64,000 nt of DNA from Moringa oleifera (GCA_021397835.1 JAJFZO010000407.1:2976001-3040000), one strand, 5' to 3'; positions 24,901 to 37,800 are shown, numbered from the stretch's first letter. Made by a program: numbers and translations. Notes: generated from the letters alone by a model not told the origin.

Positions 24901-25394
24901 ATAAGAATCTAACCTTTACCAGAACACGATCCGCACTTGCCAGCAACATTCTTGGTAATTCTCGTCTTCTTAGAGGGAATGAAAACTCTCCTCCTCACCT
25001 CTAGACCATCTCCAGATCTCTTCTCAGTCTTATCAGCAGCACCAACTGGTTTCTTTACCCCACGAGCCCCAAGCCCAACTTTCTTCCTCCATTTTTTGGA
25101 CGCAGACCGACAGCCACTTTTACTACTAGACCCAGAGCTCGAAAACCTAAATATCACATCTTCTTTCTCGCAATTGCACTCGCACCCAGTATCAAGAGAG
25201 CGATGTTTTACCAGAGGAGTCTTGTGTTCTTCACTACCAACAGGAGTTTCTTGTTCTTCCTGGCGATCACTGCTGTTCTCGTTTTTCTGTGAGTTGGGAC
25301 CGTCGGTTGAGAGATCAGCACTGGGGCTAAAGAAGTGCTTAGCTACAAGCCCCGTTGATCCTGCCACAGCAGCTGCTAAGAGAGCCTGCCACAT
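21905..25394 (-). CDS. POLAR-like polarity protein, four exons
   Basis: Minus-strand exons 25394-24914, 23740-23274, 22456-22201 and 22026-21905 join in frame to 441 residues. The N-terminus MWQALLAAAVAGSTGLVAKH is hydrophobic. A Cys pair motif (GCECNCEKED) and a basic region follow. Exon 2 begins DSSLFGWGLGVGIMYMMS and carries acidic stretches (EEPESEPEVVEMDRLEAELE). Exon 3 has a coiled coil (SELNQKLCHLLIEQQENQ and on). Exon 4 ends GSEPRKSVLGMKRPIDLQ. These blocks match POLAR / POLAR-like proteins, which mark the cortical polarity crescent in stomatal-lineage asymmetric division with BASL and, in Arabidopsis, scaffold BIN2-type kinases. Which paralogue this is cannot be settled here. Confidence 0.88.
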
Positions 25395-25439
25395 TTGAGA
25401 TCAAGAGAGAACAAAACCCAGTGTTCTTCGATGCCCCCG

Positions 25440-25464
25440 AGAGAGAGAGAGAGAGAGAGAGAGA
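25440..25464. repeat. GA microsatellite in the POLAR-like 5' leader
   Basis: A run of about twelve GA units (CT on the sense strand) lies 46-70 bases before the POLAR-like start codon, so it probably falls in the 5' UTR. CT-rich leaders are common in plants. Confidence 0.85.
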
Positions 25465-25559
25465 AGTCCATACAACAGACCCCGCATCGAAGAGAGTGCA
25501 ACTGAGTTAGGTGACGCAGAGAGGAGCCTCTTCAGTCGCACACATGTTTCCCGCTTTGA

Positions 25560-27240
25560 ACCAATTTCCAATTTTTGATCAGATTTAGGACACGTCCCCC
25601 TTTTTCTTATGGTTTTGGCGGTGCCTGGTTTTTCATTGCAGTAGATGGTAACTCTGTTACCTTGCAGGATATTACTGTGTATTATGATAATAGGAGTAGG
25701 TTACAATTTGATTTCCAAAACTGCTTTCATTCCTTAGTAGACAAGCCGCAGGGCCTTCATGCTTTCTTAATAAAATTTGTTTTTAATAAATAATTTCAAA
25801 TAATAAAGTTTTGAAACAAACTACAAAGTGGAAATATATATTTTTCTAATAATTTAATAGCCAAAGGTTAGAAAAAAAAAGGGAAAAGGATCCAAAAGAT
25901 TGCAAGAAATATTTTAAGCAGAAAGTTAAAAATAAGATAAAAATAAAAGTAAATATGAAAAAAAAACTCTGAATTATAAACAGTTTTTAATTTAAACAAT
26001 AAAGCATTTTAATTAAGTTTAATTTAAGCTTTAACATAAATGATTATAAAAAAATTAATAACATTATCATAATTGAAATAACTCAAATAAATTTTATATT
26101 ATATTTTAAGTTCATTACTTAAATTTAAATATTTTTTAATTAATAAATTTTTTATAATTTTTAAAAATTTTAATGACATAAAATTAAAAATCTGTTTTCC
26201 AATATTTAAATTTTTATTTTTTTGTAATGATAATTTATACTTTTTTATATCTAAAATTTTTTAAATTAAAATTTATCATATGAAACTTTTAATTTTTATT
26301 TTTTAAAAAAACACAAATTGAAACATTAAAAGCACAACTAAATCAATCCATATTTCGAGTTTTAAATTAAAAAATAGATGTTGTTTAGATTTTAAGTACT
26401 TATCTTATATTATCAATCAAACTTTCGTTTTCAAAAAGTAATAAATCAAATTTGATTCAAATTGATTCTTATTTTAAATAGTTATTAAAAATTTAAAAAT
26501 TTTTATTTTTAAAATATCTCAAAAATAATTTTAATAAATTATTCACTTTATTTCAAGTTCATCTCTCAATATTTAATTTAAGATCTATTTTTTATATAAA
26601 TTTAAATATATATATATATATTTTAATGCTAAAAAAATTAAAATTTTTTGTGACATACCACAGCTTGAATATTTTTTATATTAATAAAAAAATTTAAATT
26701 TTTAATTTAATTATTTTTAAATTTTAAATTTGTCTATAAAATTTAATTTAAATTAAATTAAAATATTAAATTTCTTGTTACTTTTTGAACATAAAAACTT
26801 AATTAATCATATAAAATAAATATAAAAACTTTATGAGATTTTTATTTTTATCTCTTATATGTATCTAAAAAATAATAAAACTTAAGTAACTAAATTTTAA
26901 AAAATCAAAATACTACCTCTTTTAACTAATATATTATCATAACTTTAATTAAGCATTAATTGTTATCATTTGATTTAGTGTAAGAGACATAGTTTTGCAT
27001 CACTAGCATGAACGTGATTTTAAAAATTTTATTGTTTCCAATATATTTTTTAAAGTTACTACTTGTAATTTTAAAATACATACATTAAATATCATAATTT
27101 TTGTATAATATAAGATTTAAAAATTAATTTATGTACCATTAATTTTATCCAATAATTTTTACAAATTGATGGTATGACTAAACCATAATTCTCAAATCTT
27201 AATATGTATAAATTTATGCCAGCATACAATATCTAGAGCT
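25560..27240. other. AT-rich desert, no gene seen
   Basis: Almost uninterrupted A/T-rich sequence with a short AT microsatellite near 26,610. No ORF above chance length and no transposon domain. Confidence 0.6.
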
Positions 27241-30200
27241 CTGTGCGTACACCAAGATAAATCGACTTTCTTAGGAGCCATTGTACATTTATATTCAGCA
27301 GTTATTTACTTTGAGAAATTTTTACAGAGATAGAAGAACTGTTATTCCTCTGTCACAATTTCAAATAATGAGAGATCCTAATTACAATTGCTAACATGGT
27401 TCAACAAATGTTAAAACTTTCAAATTTTGTTCTACCAGTTATAATTCAATGAACACAGTTCATTCTCAATTCTATACTTCCAAGTAAAATAATGAAGCTG
27501 AACATTCACAATTCTATCCGAATTAATTCATAGAGAATCAGAATATTCCACAAAGCGATTATTCAGCAAAGATGGTGCAAACCCGTGGGGAAAAATGTTG
27601 AAACATTAGGACACCATTCCTCAGCTCCATGAGAAAGGGAAAAAGGAAAACGAGGGCAAGAGTCTAGGACAAATCAAGCTGGAAAATTTCCGCCAACACT
27701 TAAATTCAATTGTTTGGCAGTCCACCAGAAGGAATGTTTTCATGAATGCAGAGCAGTGGAAGACAGGAAATGCATGCAGCTGTGTTCATTCCCTGGATAC
27801 TAATAGAATTGAAAAGTCAGCAGTAAGCATAGTAATACTTGCATTTCTTAGAAGTATCAATGTCAAACAAAGCCTGTTTTAAAATGAGAATTTGTTACCA
27901 TGTTTAGAAGCTATGGTCCAGAGTGATTATTGCTGTGGTATCTAAAATTAATAGTGTCTAAGGATTTATGCTTTCTATTACACTTTCTTCACCACTGCAT
28001 TAGTCCTGCAACATCATATCATGCTGTCTATAGCAATAAAAGCAGTCTGAAACTCCAGTACCACTTTCTGCAGCCCCATGTAGCTTCGTCCATATGAAGT
28101 TTTCACTCCATGGCATTTCAATTGAAGATCCAAAAAAAAAACAAGTCACAACAAGAAACTGTATTTACCTCATCATGTCATCCTATCAGCAAAGTAAAAA
28201 CCTGGAACGCTTTCTTAAGCTATAAACCTGCTAGAAAACAGGAAGACCATCTTCAGTACACAGAATGTATAATAACAAAAGATTTCTACTATCCAGTAAT
28301 AAAAACAACACCGTATGGGTATTTATGCAACATTTATTTCAGACATCCCATGTGAGAAGTGGCACACTGCATGTATGAGGCTGTGTCTCTCTGAGTGAAT
28401 GAGTGAGTTTAATAGAGAGAGAAAGAAACAGGGGAAGGAGGGAGAGAATGCTTGTAATGACAACAAGCAGCATTTGCAGAAGAAGTACTATCATAGAGAA
28501 CTTGAAATAAAAAAGAACCATGAAAAGGTGAAAGAACAACTTGAACAAAAAAGAATTTGAGATATTATTATGCATTCTCACAAGGCTCCGCCATTCACCA
28601 TGTTGTAGAGAAAACTATTATTTTCTTACTAAGGGAAGATGTTGTGTAGAGGGCCAGATGAAACTGACTAAATGTATTTCTGCCATCATGGCATTAAAAG
28701 CCTAAATCAAAGCCCCAAAAATAAACTCAGATCAAACAAATTGTCACCAAAAGCAGTTTGATCAGCTAAAGAAACCATTTTTCCCACTATGATTGTTCAC
28801 TAGGCCTTAGTTACTTGCATACAGTTACTCCCTTCTGGGGTACTAATTGAAGTACCTCTTCACCACCCGCTAGAGAAACCTCAATTGGTCCAAAATATAA
28901 CATTGCCTAAGTATTTCATTTTAACTTCTCATCTTTGCTACAGTTACTTCAACATCCTTATTTTTAGCATGCTCATCACTTTTTCAAAGACAAAATTTGT
29001 GTAGCATATACCACATAATTGGTAGGTTTCTTGGCTAACCTTAGAAAGCTTCTATTTTAATACGTAACAAAATTTCTTTTGACCAACTATTGAATCCCCC
29101 AGCTATCCTTCGGCATACCAATCTTACTCATGGAAACATCTTTTCCAATTCTCCTCTATTCAATAATAAATCAGCCTATCAAAAAAATGCAAGATATTTC
29201 ATCTCTCAACTTCCCCAAAAAAGGGACTATAAATGAAATCAGAAACACAAATGAAACCAAAATAGTTGGCTACCGAGTCTCTCATTTGCAATCACAAAGT
29301 TCCAAGAATAATGTTGAACAGGCAATTCTTTTGTAAAAGATCTTGGAATGGGACAGACTCTATTAAATGATGATATCAAACATCAAGAAAATATTCATTT
29401 TTCAGTGAATATCTGATATCAGGTTCCAAGAGGATCGAATCAATTTTTTGATATTTCAGCGTTCCACAATACAGCTAAAACATGAACAAGTAAGAACCAC
29501 CAAAAATTGCAATGAAGTTTCAGGGATAGAAATTCTTTCAGGAAAATATATATAGTTCGGTTTTATCATATGAACAATCTGATCATATTCTCTGCTATAC
29601 AGTAGTTATGATGATCTCATTATTAAAAAAAATGATCTTTGATATTTAAAAGTAAGCAAATTGGACAATAATATTGCAATTTGCATATCTCCCTTCTTAT
29701 TGTACTACATCAAAAAGGTTAGCAAGAGGCTTTTCCTTCATTAATGAGAACAAAGCAAGCACAACTAGAATGGTCCACAGAATAAAATCTTTTGATCCTA
29801 AGAATGACCAACTTGTCAAGGAACATCAACAGCCAATTGGCCACATTGACAGAGAATTAATTTTGGGGGATTGCAACCTGAAACTAATTTCATGCTTCAG
29901 TTTCTATAAGAATTATTGAGCTTTTAGTAGCATTAACCATTATCAATATGTTATGCCTAAAGCATAATACCTCAAATCACCACTAATGTGTTTTTTCCCT
30001 TCTCAAATAGTCATGCAGCAGAAAAGAAAGTCACTCAGAATTCAAAAGATTTACATGTCGAACAAAGCTTTCCTTAAAAAAAAAAAAAAAAACATTTGTT
30101 TTTGACAAATATACCATGTATGTGTTAATAATGGACGCCTTCAACAGTTATACCACACAGTTCAGGCCTTAAAGTGTAAAGGCACACATGACAGCCTCGG

Positions 30201-31541
30201 GTTAACTTCTTATCAGTCAATTAATAACCTCGAGAAATATGTCACATTACCAACTCCAAAACATACCCTAGATTTGTGCAAGTGTAAGCTTGTATACGTC
30301 ATGCATATCTATGGCCCTTTCAAAGGAAATGCTAAAAAAATATATTCAAAATTGGATGCTGCTGGTCTAGAAAACTTTGAGGGGAAGTCTTGAATTTCCT
30401 GGGAGTATCCTGGGTAGTGATGGGGTCAGTAGAGGGTGAAATCTTACCTCGGAGTGGACTGGACAGGAAGAAGAACAGGAGGAAGCTACTTGGGAAGATT
30501 CCTTTTGTGATTTTATGGCTACTTTGGAGGGAGAGGAAAACTAGAGCTTTTCATGGAAAGGAAACACCATTGGAAATTATTAGGAACCAATGGTTGCTTC
30601 TTTTGAAATTGTGGGATGCGGGTATATATTTTGTACATGAGGAGGATCTTTTGGATTTTGTAGAGCTCCTTGTTTTTAAGTCTTACTAACTACACTTATA
30701 AAAGGGTTGTACCCATTGGTGCTTGTAATTAATAAATTGTATTTTGTTCCTGCTCCCCGAGAAAAAAAAAAAAAAGGGATGCTGCTTCGCACAGGAAGAG
30801 ATGAGAAAAATAAAATCATTCTCAGATGCTTCTTCTATTCACTTGATAAAATTTAGTTGTGTCTACATAACATCTCTGCTACAGTTGCTCAACTAAGATC
30901 AACCATAGTTTTTCAATGTCAAGGAATCTAAACATTTCTTGATAGGATCAGAGACACATAGGACAGACACTTTAAAAGAGATAGTTAAATAATGATCAGT
31001 TAAATAATGATCATTAAATGAAGGAAAAACAAGTATTGCATAAATTCTTACAAGCTCATAAAACTGCTGGAGCACGTTTTTCTAGTTCAACACATGAATA
31101 TAAACCATGAGCACCCTCCACCTCAATTTGCAATTGCATAAATGAGATCAGCAAAGCTAGACAGAATAGTATATCCATGTTATAAATCAATGTCTAACAA
31201 ATCGGTGAGCGGGTTTCTGTGCATGTCAAGTGAATTTTCATATCGCACTCTAGAGGAAATGCACAGCAGAGAAATAACACAAACACAAATTACATGACTG
31301 GGGAGAATGTCATTCTAGGAAATGCATAGCAGAAAAACATCAATAAACAAGATCAATAGCACAAGAAGATCAATAAACATCAGAACACTAAAATTTCGAA
31401 ACACTAATTACCTCAATAACTGCCCATGGGATACAGTATCGTCTAAAATAATGTAAAACCACAGGCAAACCTACACTATGCTTAGTCTTAGCATCAACAA
31501 GTTCAACAGGTCAACTGGAAAATTAGTCAAATTCCACTTAC
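27241..31541 (-). other. Possible 3'-UTR intron or transcribed flank of LPP-gamma
   Basis: This 4.3-kb stretch has no recognisable coding exon but differs from the flanking AT desert: its minus strand is T-rich with moderate GC, like the introns elsewhere in the window. A strong donor, GTAAGT, begins at 31541 on the minus strand, 28 bases after the LPP-gamma stop codon. Part of this region is therefore probably intron within the 3' UTR. The acceptor and terminal exon could not be placed; the 27.6-27.8 kb segment is a candidate. A LINE remnant lies inside. Confidence 0.35.
30364..30776 (+). mobile_element. 5'-truncated LINE retrotransposon with poly(A) and target-site duplication
   Basis: An ORF fragment (30390-30689) reads IPFVILWLLWRERKTRAFHG, the conserved tryptophan/arginine block at the end of plant LINE reverse transcriptases, after the zinc-binding RT region. 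Downstream are an AATAAA-like signal and an uninterrupted A run (about 30762-30775). The 10-base sequence GGATGCTGCT occurs immediately before the element (30354-30363) and again one base after the A run (30777-30786), the expected target-site duplication. Only the last 0.4 kb of the element remains, so it cannot move by itself. Confidence 0.8.
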
Positions 31542-31569
31542 CCAGATGCAGATGATCTCATTTCACCAA

Positions 31570-32400
31570 TCAGTCACACTTACAATCCATACCCTTCCTA
31601 GCAGCCCTCGCATTATCATATTCGAACTTCAACACGTTTGGTATGTGAGAGGTATCCTTGACATAAAACATCCTCCCAAATGCGCTCTCCTCGATCACCG
31701 GGAAGTAACAATACAGCACAGAATTTACCACCCAAAACCAAGCGGCCCCTAGCACCAAACCCAAAGAAGCTCCGGCGAACACCTGAGACACCGTATGGTA
31801 CCCCAAATACACCCTTGAGTACATAGTGAGCAAAGCTAAAGACCAGTGCAGTAAATTCACGAGCCACCTGTTCTTGACCCCAATCCAGAACCCGATTCCC
31901 TTACAAGTCAACAAAGTGAAGTAAATTGAAAAGAAGAACATATACTGTGAGTGGCTCGAGGGCCACCCATGAGAATCGCACATCTCAAGGAGAGCGCAGG
32001 TCTCGGGTCGGGCTTGTTGTACGGATTTCTTGATGAGTTCGTTGATGAATTGTGAGATGACTAGGCCCACTGCGAAGAACATACCCTGGAGCTCGCGTCG
32101 AAACATGAAATGGGAAACAAAGCCGCCTAAGCTGATAAAGACTGGGACTAGAGAGACCCAGGCAAGGAAGTGACCCAGCTTGTCCCCTCTCTGGTAGCGG
32201 ACATGAGTTAGAGTCACGGCCTTTAGAGGAAGGCTCATGATTCGTGCACCTAAAGCTGGGACGGATGGAGATCTGAGCAATGAGTAACCGAAAGCAGGCA
32301 AAAGAAGTGATTCTTTCTCTTGTTTGTTTCTCGAGAAACCGTTGACAAAGAAGTTCAAGAAACGGGAAAATGGAGAGTAGGGAATGGAGGCCCTCAACAC
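31570..32400 (-). CDS. LPPG: Lipid phosphate phosphatase gamma / dolichyldiphosphatase-like (PAP2 family)
   Basis: A single coding exon of 276 residues, or 222 if translation starts at Met55 (codon at 32238), where similarity to Arabidopsis LPP-gamma begins (LKAVTLTHVRYQRGD). PAP2 catalytic motifs are present: KKSVQQARP (KX6RP), WPSSHSQ (PSGH-type) and SRVYLGYHTVSQ (SRX5H). Several hydrophobic helices surround them, and the C-terminus KDTSHIPNVLKFEYDNARAA is the family signature. The enzyme dephosphorylates phosphatidic acid or related prenyl/lipid phosphates; the Arabidopsis relative is reported in plastids. The extra 54 residues (Arg/Ser/Phe-rich, almost no acidic residues) would suit a transit peptide, but could be untranslated. 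It is divergent from IMPA9, 2.5 kb away. Confidence 0.92.
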   Translation of the reverse strand: MLRASIPYSPFSRFLNFFVNGFSRNKQEKESLLLPAFGYSLLRSPSVPALGARIMSLPLKAVTLTHVRYQRGDKLGHFLAWVSLVPVFISLGGFVSHFMFRRELQGMFFAVGLVISQFINELIKKSVQQARPETCALLEMCDSHGWPSSHSQYMFFFSIYFTLLTCKGIGFWIGVKNRWLVNLLHWSLALLTMYSRVYLGYHTVSQVFAGASLGLVLGAAWFWVVNSVLYCYFPVIEESAFGRMFYVKDTSHIPNVLKFEYDNARAARKGMDCKCD

Positions 32401-32404
32401 GTAG

Positions 32405-34875
32405 GTAGAAAGCTAATATGTGTGGCACGCAATCTGTGAGGGGCCTTCCTTTTTTTTTGGTCGGCAGAAAATCTCCTTCCGCGTTGCGACCTGCCATATA
32501 TATATATATATTGAGGATATTTTTATTGATAACATTTATAGTGTTGATATATAGAGCTAAGTTTGAAAAAAAAGCATTTAAGTATATCAAATACGTAATA
32601 AAAAATAAAAATAAACTATGCTGTTAGAAAAAAATAAAATAAATTTGATCTAATCAACTAAAAGAAACGAAAATAAAATTAATAAATTAAATAAAGGGTT
32701 AAAATTTTTCCTTAGAAATACATCTATGCTTTTATAATTTAATTGCTAAAAATTCTATTAAATAAATTAAATGATATTTAAATTTTGTTCTTAAAAAAAT
32801 AATAAAATTCAATTTTAAGTTATTAATTTAAATCAAATTAAACTGTTGACTCCCTTAATTTTAAAATTTCACTGGTTTTATTTTGGGATCGCTGTTGTGC
32901 ACAAAACAAAAAATTTAAAATATGCAAATTCTTCACCCCCTCAAAGTTAGTTGTCTTCCAAAACAAAAATCTTCATTTCTCTCTCTTTAGTGAGCAATTA
33001 TCTATCTCTAAAATTTTACCCGTTAAGCTTAAAATCGTATCATATCATTATTCAAATTCCCCAAACACATTATTTTTAATTAATTTTTAAATTGATAATC
33101 AATTTTACAATCAACAGGAAACTACTCTTCTATCTAAATCATGTGACTCTTCCTTAAATATTATTTATTAAAGATTTAAAATCTTCTAAACTTACTAATT
33201 TTGTATTTTTTTCAATAAATTCTTCAAATTATTAATGGTTTATTTTATGGATTTCTCCATATAAACGACATACACATTCTTTTTCACGAATTGATTTTTT
33301 TAGTTAAGTTTGAATGAAAATATTTATTAATAAATAAAATTTTTATTAACATTTAATTTGCATATCGTTAAAATATGAGATTTAAATTAGTAATTTAAAA
33401 TTAAAATTACTATTTTTTAAATATCAAAATTTACTCGATAATATTAAATAAAAATAATATTTTTTATTAAAATATAAACTTAATATTAATTTGATTTATG
33501 TCAATAGTTTACATATAAATTAATAGTTAATAATTTAATAAAATAAATAAAAATAAATATAATTTTAAACCTTGAGTTTTACTCTTTTCTCAGATTAAAT
33601 TTTTACTTTTAAAATGTATCAAAATAAATTTTAATATTTTAAGTTTATTTAAATTAAACTTTATTAAAAATTTTAAATATTAAAAATATTTAAATTAAAG
33701 ATATTTTATAATAAATTTTGATTTATAATTTTTTACTTAAAAAAATATTGAATCTATCATTACAAAAAAATTTGAATTTTTTTAGTATTAATTTTTTTTT
33801 TAAAATACTATCAAAAATTTTTAAAATTTATAAGAATACAATTGGTTAGTTGAATTTTTTTAAAAAATTGAAAAATAAAATTAAAATAAAGTTTAAAATC
33901 TATTTAAGTAATTTTTAATTATTTTAATAATAAAAATATTTTTTATAATTATTTTAAATTAATGTGCAACACCTTTATTAATATATAGCTGCGTTAAGAT
34001 TTTATTAAAATTACACTATAAACATAAATTTATTTAAATGAATAGTGATCATTTCAGATTTAATGATTAAAAGATGTTTTTTTCAAAAATATTACATTTT
34101 AATATTTAGTTTTTTAAAAAAATCATATCTTAATGTTTGATTATTTTCAAGGTTTTAGAACTCAATTTTTTATTGTATTTTAATTATTTTAAAATATTAT
34201 ATGTCAACTTTCTTGAAATATTATATCTTAATTTTTTTAAAAATTATATTTATATCATTTCAAAGCATGAATGTGTACATGAAATATTGTGCCTGAAATT
34301 TTTTAGGGATTAAGTTTTACTTTCCTTAATATTGGAATAATAATTTTTAAAAATAAATATTTAAAATAAAAATTACATCTATGAAATCAACTGAATGATA
34401 TGCAATACTAATCTGAAGTTTTAATATTAATGAAAATAAATAAAATAACAAAAAAGTATTTAGTTTTATAAGGTTAAAAAACCTGTGATTAAAGGATTAA
34501 ATAGATAAATAATGTATATTGTACATATAGAGAGAAAAGAAAAAAAAAAGCGATCATTCCAATTTCCTTGGTTTTTGATTTATTTTCTTCTCTGCGTCCA
34601 GGCATGTGAAAATACCTGGGAAAAATATTAATTAACGAGAATTGAGGGTCACAGATGATATACTGTGTAAATTGAGGGGCTTAATTCAACTTCGAAGAAT
34701 AATGGACTGGTGAATCTAAGGCGGCGGATTTTCGCGCCCGGGCGCGTGGGAGAGCGATTCGATTCTGTTGTCATTTGGGGGAGGGGCTATTTTCCCACAC
34801 TCTGTATTTGGTTGCATGCGAAATTATCGCGTTATAGTTTCCGTTTTTTGAGAGAAAGAGCTTCCTCTTGCTACG
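32405..34875. other. AT-rich divergent intergenic region
   Basis: Separates the minus-strand LPP-gamma gene from the plus-strand importin gene. It includes a short TA microsatellite (about 32495-32511) and long A/T runs. Sequence of coding-like composition appears only from about 34,690, in the importin 5' leader. No other gene was seen. Confidence 0.6.
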
Positions 34876-37800
34876 ATGGCCGACGACGGTTTTTCTTCTC
34901 ACAAAAGAGACCCTATAAAATCATCAGGTTTGTTCTCTTTCATTTCTAGGTATTGTATTTGAACTATTGGATATCCGTTTGGTCGCCGAGAAAATTGGGT
35001 AATGGAAATAAAAGAAAAGATAATTTGGAGGTCTTGTGCTTAGTGCTGTTTTGGATATGGTAGTTGAATTTGTCTCGTTTGAGGAGCTTTGTTTCATATG
35101 ATGTTAAATAATGTGATGCTTACTTCAATCTTTCACTTAATTTGGTTTTGAGCAGTCTATTGTCAAAGAAACACTAGTGGATTATTTTATTTGCTTTTCT
35201 GAGTTATTTCAGAGGATCGAGTATGCAAAATTTATTTAGTTGAAGTGTGTATGTATAATATTATTGGTGCACATGGTGTAGTTGGGAATGTTGCTGCCCA
35301 GAGGAGGAGGAAACATGCAGTTACAGTGGGGAAAGAAAGAAGGGAGTCGTTGGTGCGAGCTAAGCGTCTTTGCAGAGTGGGGACTAGTGGTGATAGTGAT
35401 GTTCCCATTGACAACGATATGGTAGTTGATGAAGAGCAGCCGATCTTGGAGGCCCAAACTGCTTCAGCAGTGCAAGAGCTAAAGTCTGTTGCTGCCTATC
35501 AGTATGTAAATCCTCCATTTGTTTTGCAAATGAAGATGAACAAGTTTAATGCTTTATTAGTTTCCCCTTTTGAGTGCTGGATCTTGTATTTTTATTTTTT
35601 TTAATCTCCCTTCATACTCCTGATTTTTAGCCGGTTGGTTGATGATTTAATGTTCTTTTCTTCATGCATACATGAGTTCAAGCTTCATGGCTTCCTGTTC
35701 ATGGGTTGATTAGTTGAAACAAATGTAAGTACGTTGGCATGTTTAGAGAATGCAACATGTCTGGAAGCATTGATGATCGAGTGGAAATGGTTGAGGGAAA
35801 AGGGAAGTATGACATGTTAACCAAAAGAATGATACAATGTTGGGAAGTTATTTGGCAATTCTTAGGAGCTTTAAAGTAGACCTTAGAGCATTTCTCACAG
35901 GATAGTAGTCTCAGAGACATAAGATCTGGGAGGTGATTTACCTTTTATGGGATAGAAAAGTTTCTGTGAATGGTGTGATTGCTGATATTGCTACAATATT
36001 TTGTTTACAAAGTTTGTACATTTTGTCACTCTTTTGCACAAATACCTTGTCAGCAGTGTGGCCAATACTCATTAGCTTTTGCTTACATGATCCTCATTGT
36101 TTTATCATTAGGGGAAAAGGTGCAATGCAGAAGAGAGTCAGTGCCCTTCGTGAACTAAGGCGATTATTGGCCGCTTCTGAGTTCCCTCCTGTTGAGGCTA
36201 CTCTCAAGGCTGGCGCAATTCCGATACTTGTGCAGTGTCTCACTTTTGGTTCTCCTGATGAGCAGGTCTCAAGAAGTCTACTTATTTAATGATTTTGTTT
36301 CCTTATTATCATGAATCCTGTTTCTTATGTATGCATAAGTAATTATGGAACTTAGCATTTGTTTTCCTAGAGAGTAAAATGAAACAAAAGGAAAATCTGG
36401 TTCTTGCTTACTGATAGATTCTAAACTCTGATCACCTATCAGTGAAATTTTCTATTTCAAATCTGTACTCACAGTAGTGCTCAGTGGTATTCTGTTATCG
36501 TATAGTGCTCGACTGTGAAGTCTGCTTATGAACTCAACAGATGCTTTTTTGGGTATGCTGCTTTTGGGTGGTAAATTGCGTAAGAGAAAGAGGAAAGCCA
36601 TGTCCTTATTCCTTTTCCTTTGCCATATTGCAGTTGCTTGAGACAGCTTGGTGCCTTACGAACATTGCAGCAGGAAAACCAGAAGAGACGAAAGCTTTGT
36701 TACCTGCATTGCCATTGCTTATTGCTCACCTTGGAGGTCATTGATGACTTCTGTACTCGTTTTTGACATAAATGCTTTTCCTGGAGCTTGTTGAACTCAA
36801 GTTTTTTATATTAAGATCAGATAATTTCAGTGCTTGCCACTTTTAACTTCAATTGTTGCGGCCTTGTGATCTTGAGGAATGAATTTTTAGAACATCATCA
36901 ATAAAACCTCAGTGTGCTCGATTCACTGTCTCCTACATACCTTCTATTCTCTTTCTTTATGTTTTCATATGTTCTTTGTTTTAGTTACTTCCACACAATG
37001 GCAGTTAGTTTCCTTACTTTATCGGGTGAAAGCTTTCTTATAGTTTTGCTTATTGTGCAGAAAAGAGTTCTTTGCCTGTAGCCGAGCAGTGTGCATGGGC
37101 ATTGGGAAATGTTGCCGGTGAAGGAGAAGAGTTGAGAAATGTTTTGCTATCCCAAGGGGCCTTGCCACCTCTGGCAAGAATGATGCTGCCTAACAAAGGT
37201 TCAACTGTGAGAACAGCTGCTTGGGCATTGTCAAACCTAATCAAGGTTTTGAACCTTCCTTAACAAACAAATTATATGCATGATTACTTCTTGGTTAGTT
37301 CATGGTTTCAGTTCTCTATGCATGTTGGTGCATAAATGTCATTTACAAGATACTTGGGATTAAAATTTTATATGTGTGCATGCTTGTGTCCTTTCCAAAT
37401 TTTGTTTATAATATAACTTCAGCATGGTTGAATGTAGGGACCAGATCCTAAAGCTGCAACGGAACTGGTTAGAGTTGATGGGGTCCTTGATGCAATTGTT
37501 CGGCACATAAAGAAAGCGTAAGTAGATTTAATCCCTCTGGATTTAATTAGACCTTTGGCTGCTTTTTTACTTTCTGGAAAGTGTCAACATTGATTTTTCA
37601 GTGTGTGAATGTGTTGAAGTGATTAAACAATGATCAGTTCTGGAGCCACCTAAACCACCTGTAATCTTACTTTTCATAAGCATAATTTTTGATAAATCTG
37701 GACTGCCTTCCAAATCATTTATCTTTTGGACTCTTCTAGCTCCATTAAAACTGTGGAGCGAGGAGATGATCTGGTTGGATTACCTATGATTCTGATTTGT

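Noticed and set aside
24937..25398. 153-codon plus-strand ORF
   Set aside because: Antisense shadow of exon 1 of the POLAR-like gene, which splices in frame with its other exons.
28339..28581. 80-codon hydrophobic minus-strand ORF
   Set aside because: The hydrophobicity follows from T-rich intron-like sequence; no start context or conserved motif.
31985..32590. 201-codon minus-strand ORF overlapping LPP-gamma
   Set aside because: Shifted-frame shadow; the LPP-gamma frame holds the catalytic motifs, and the extra upstream codons are A/T-rich intergenic sequence.
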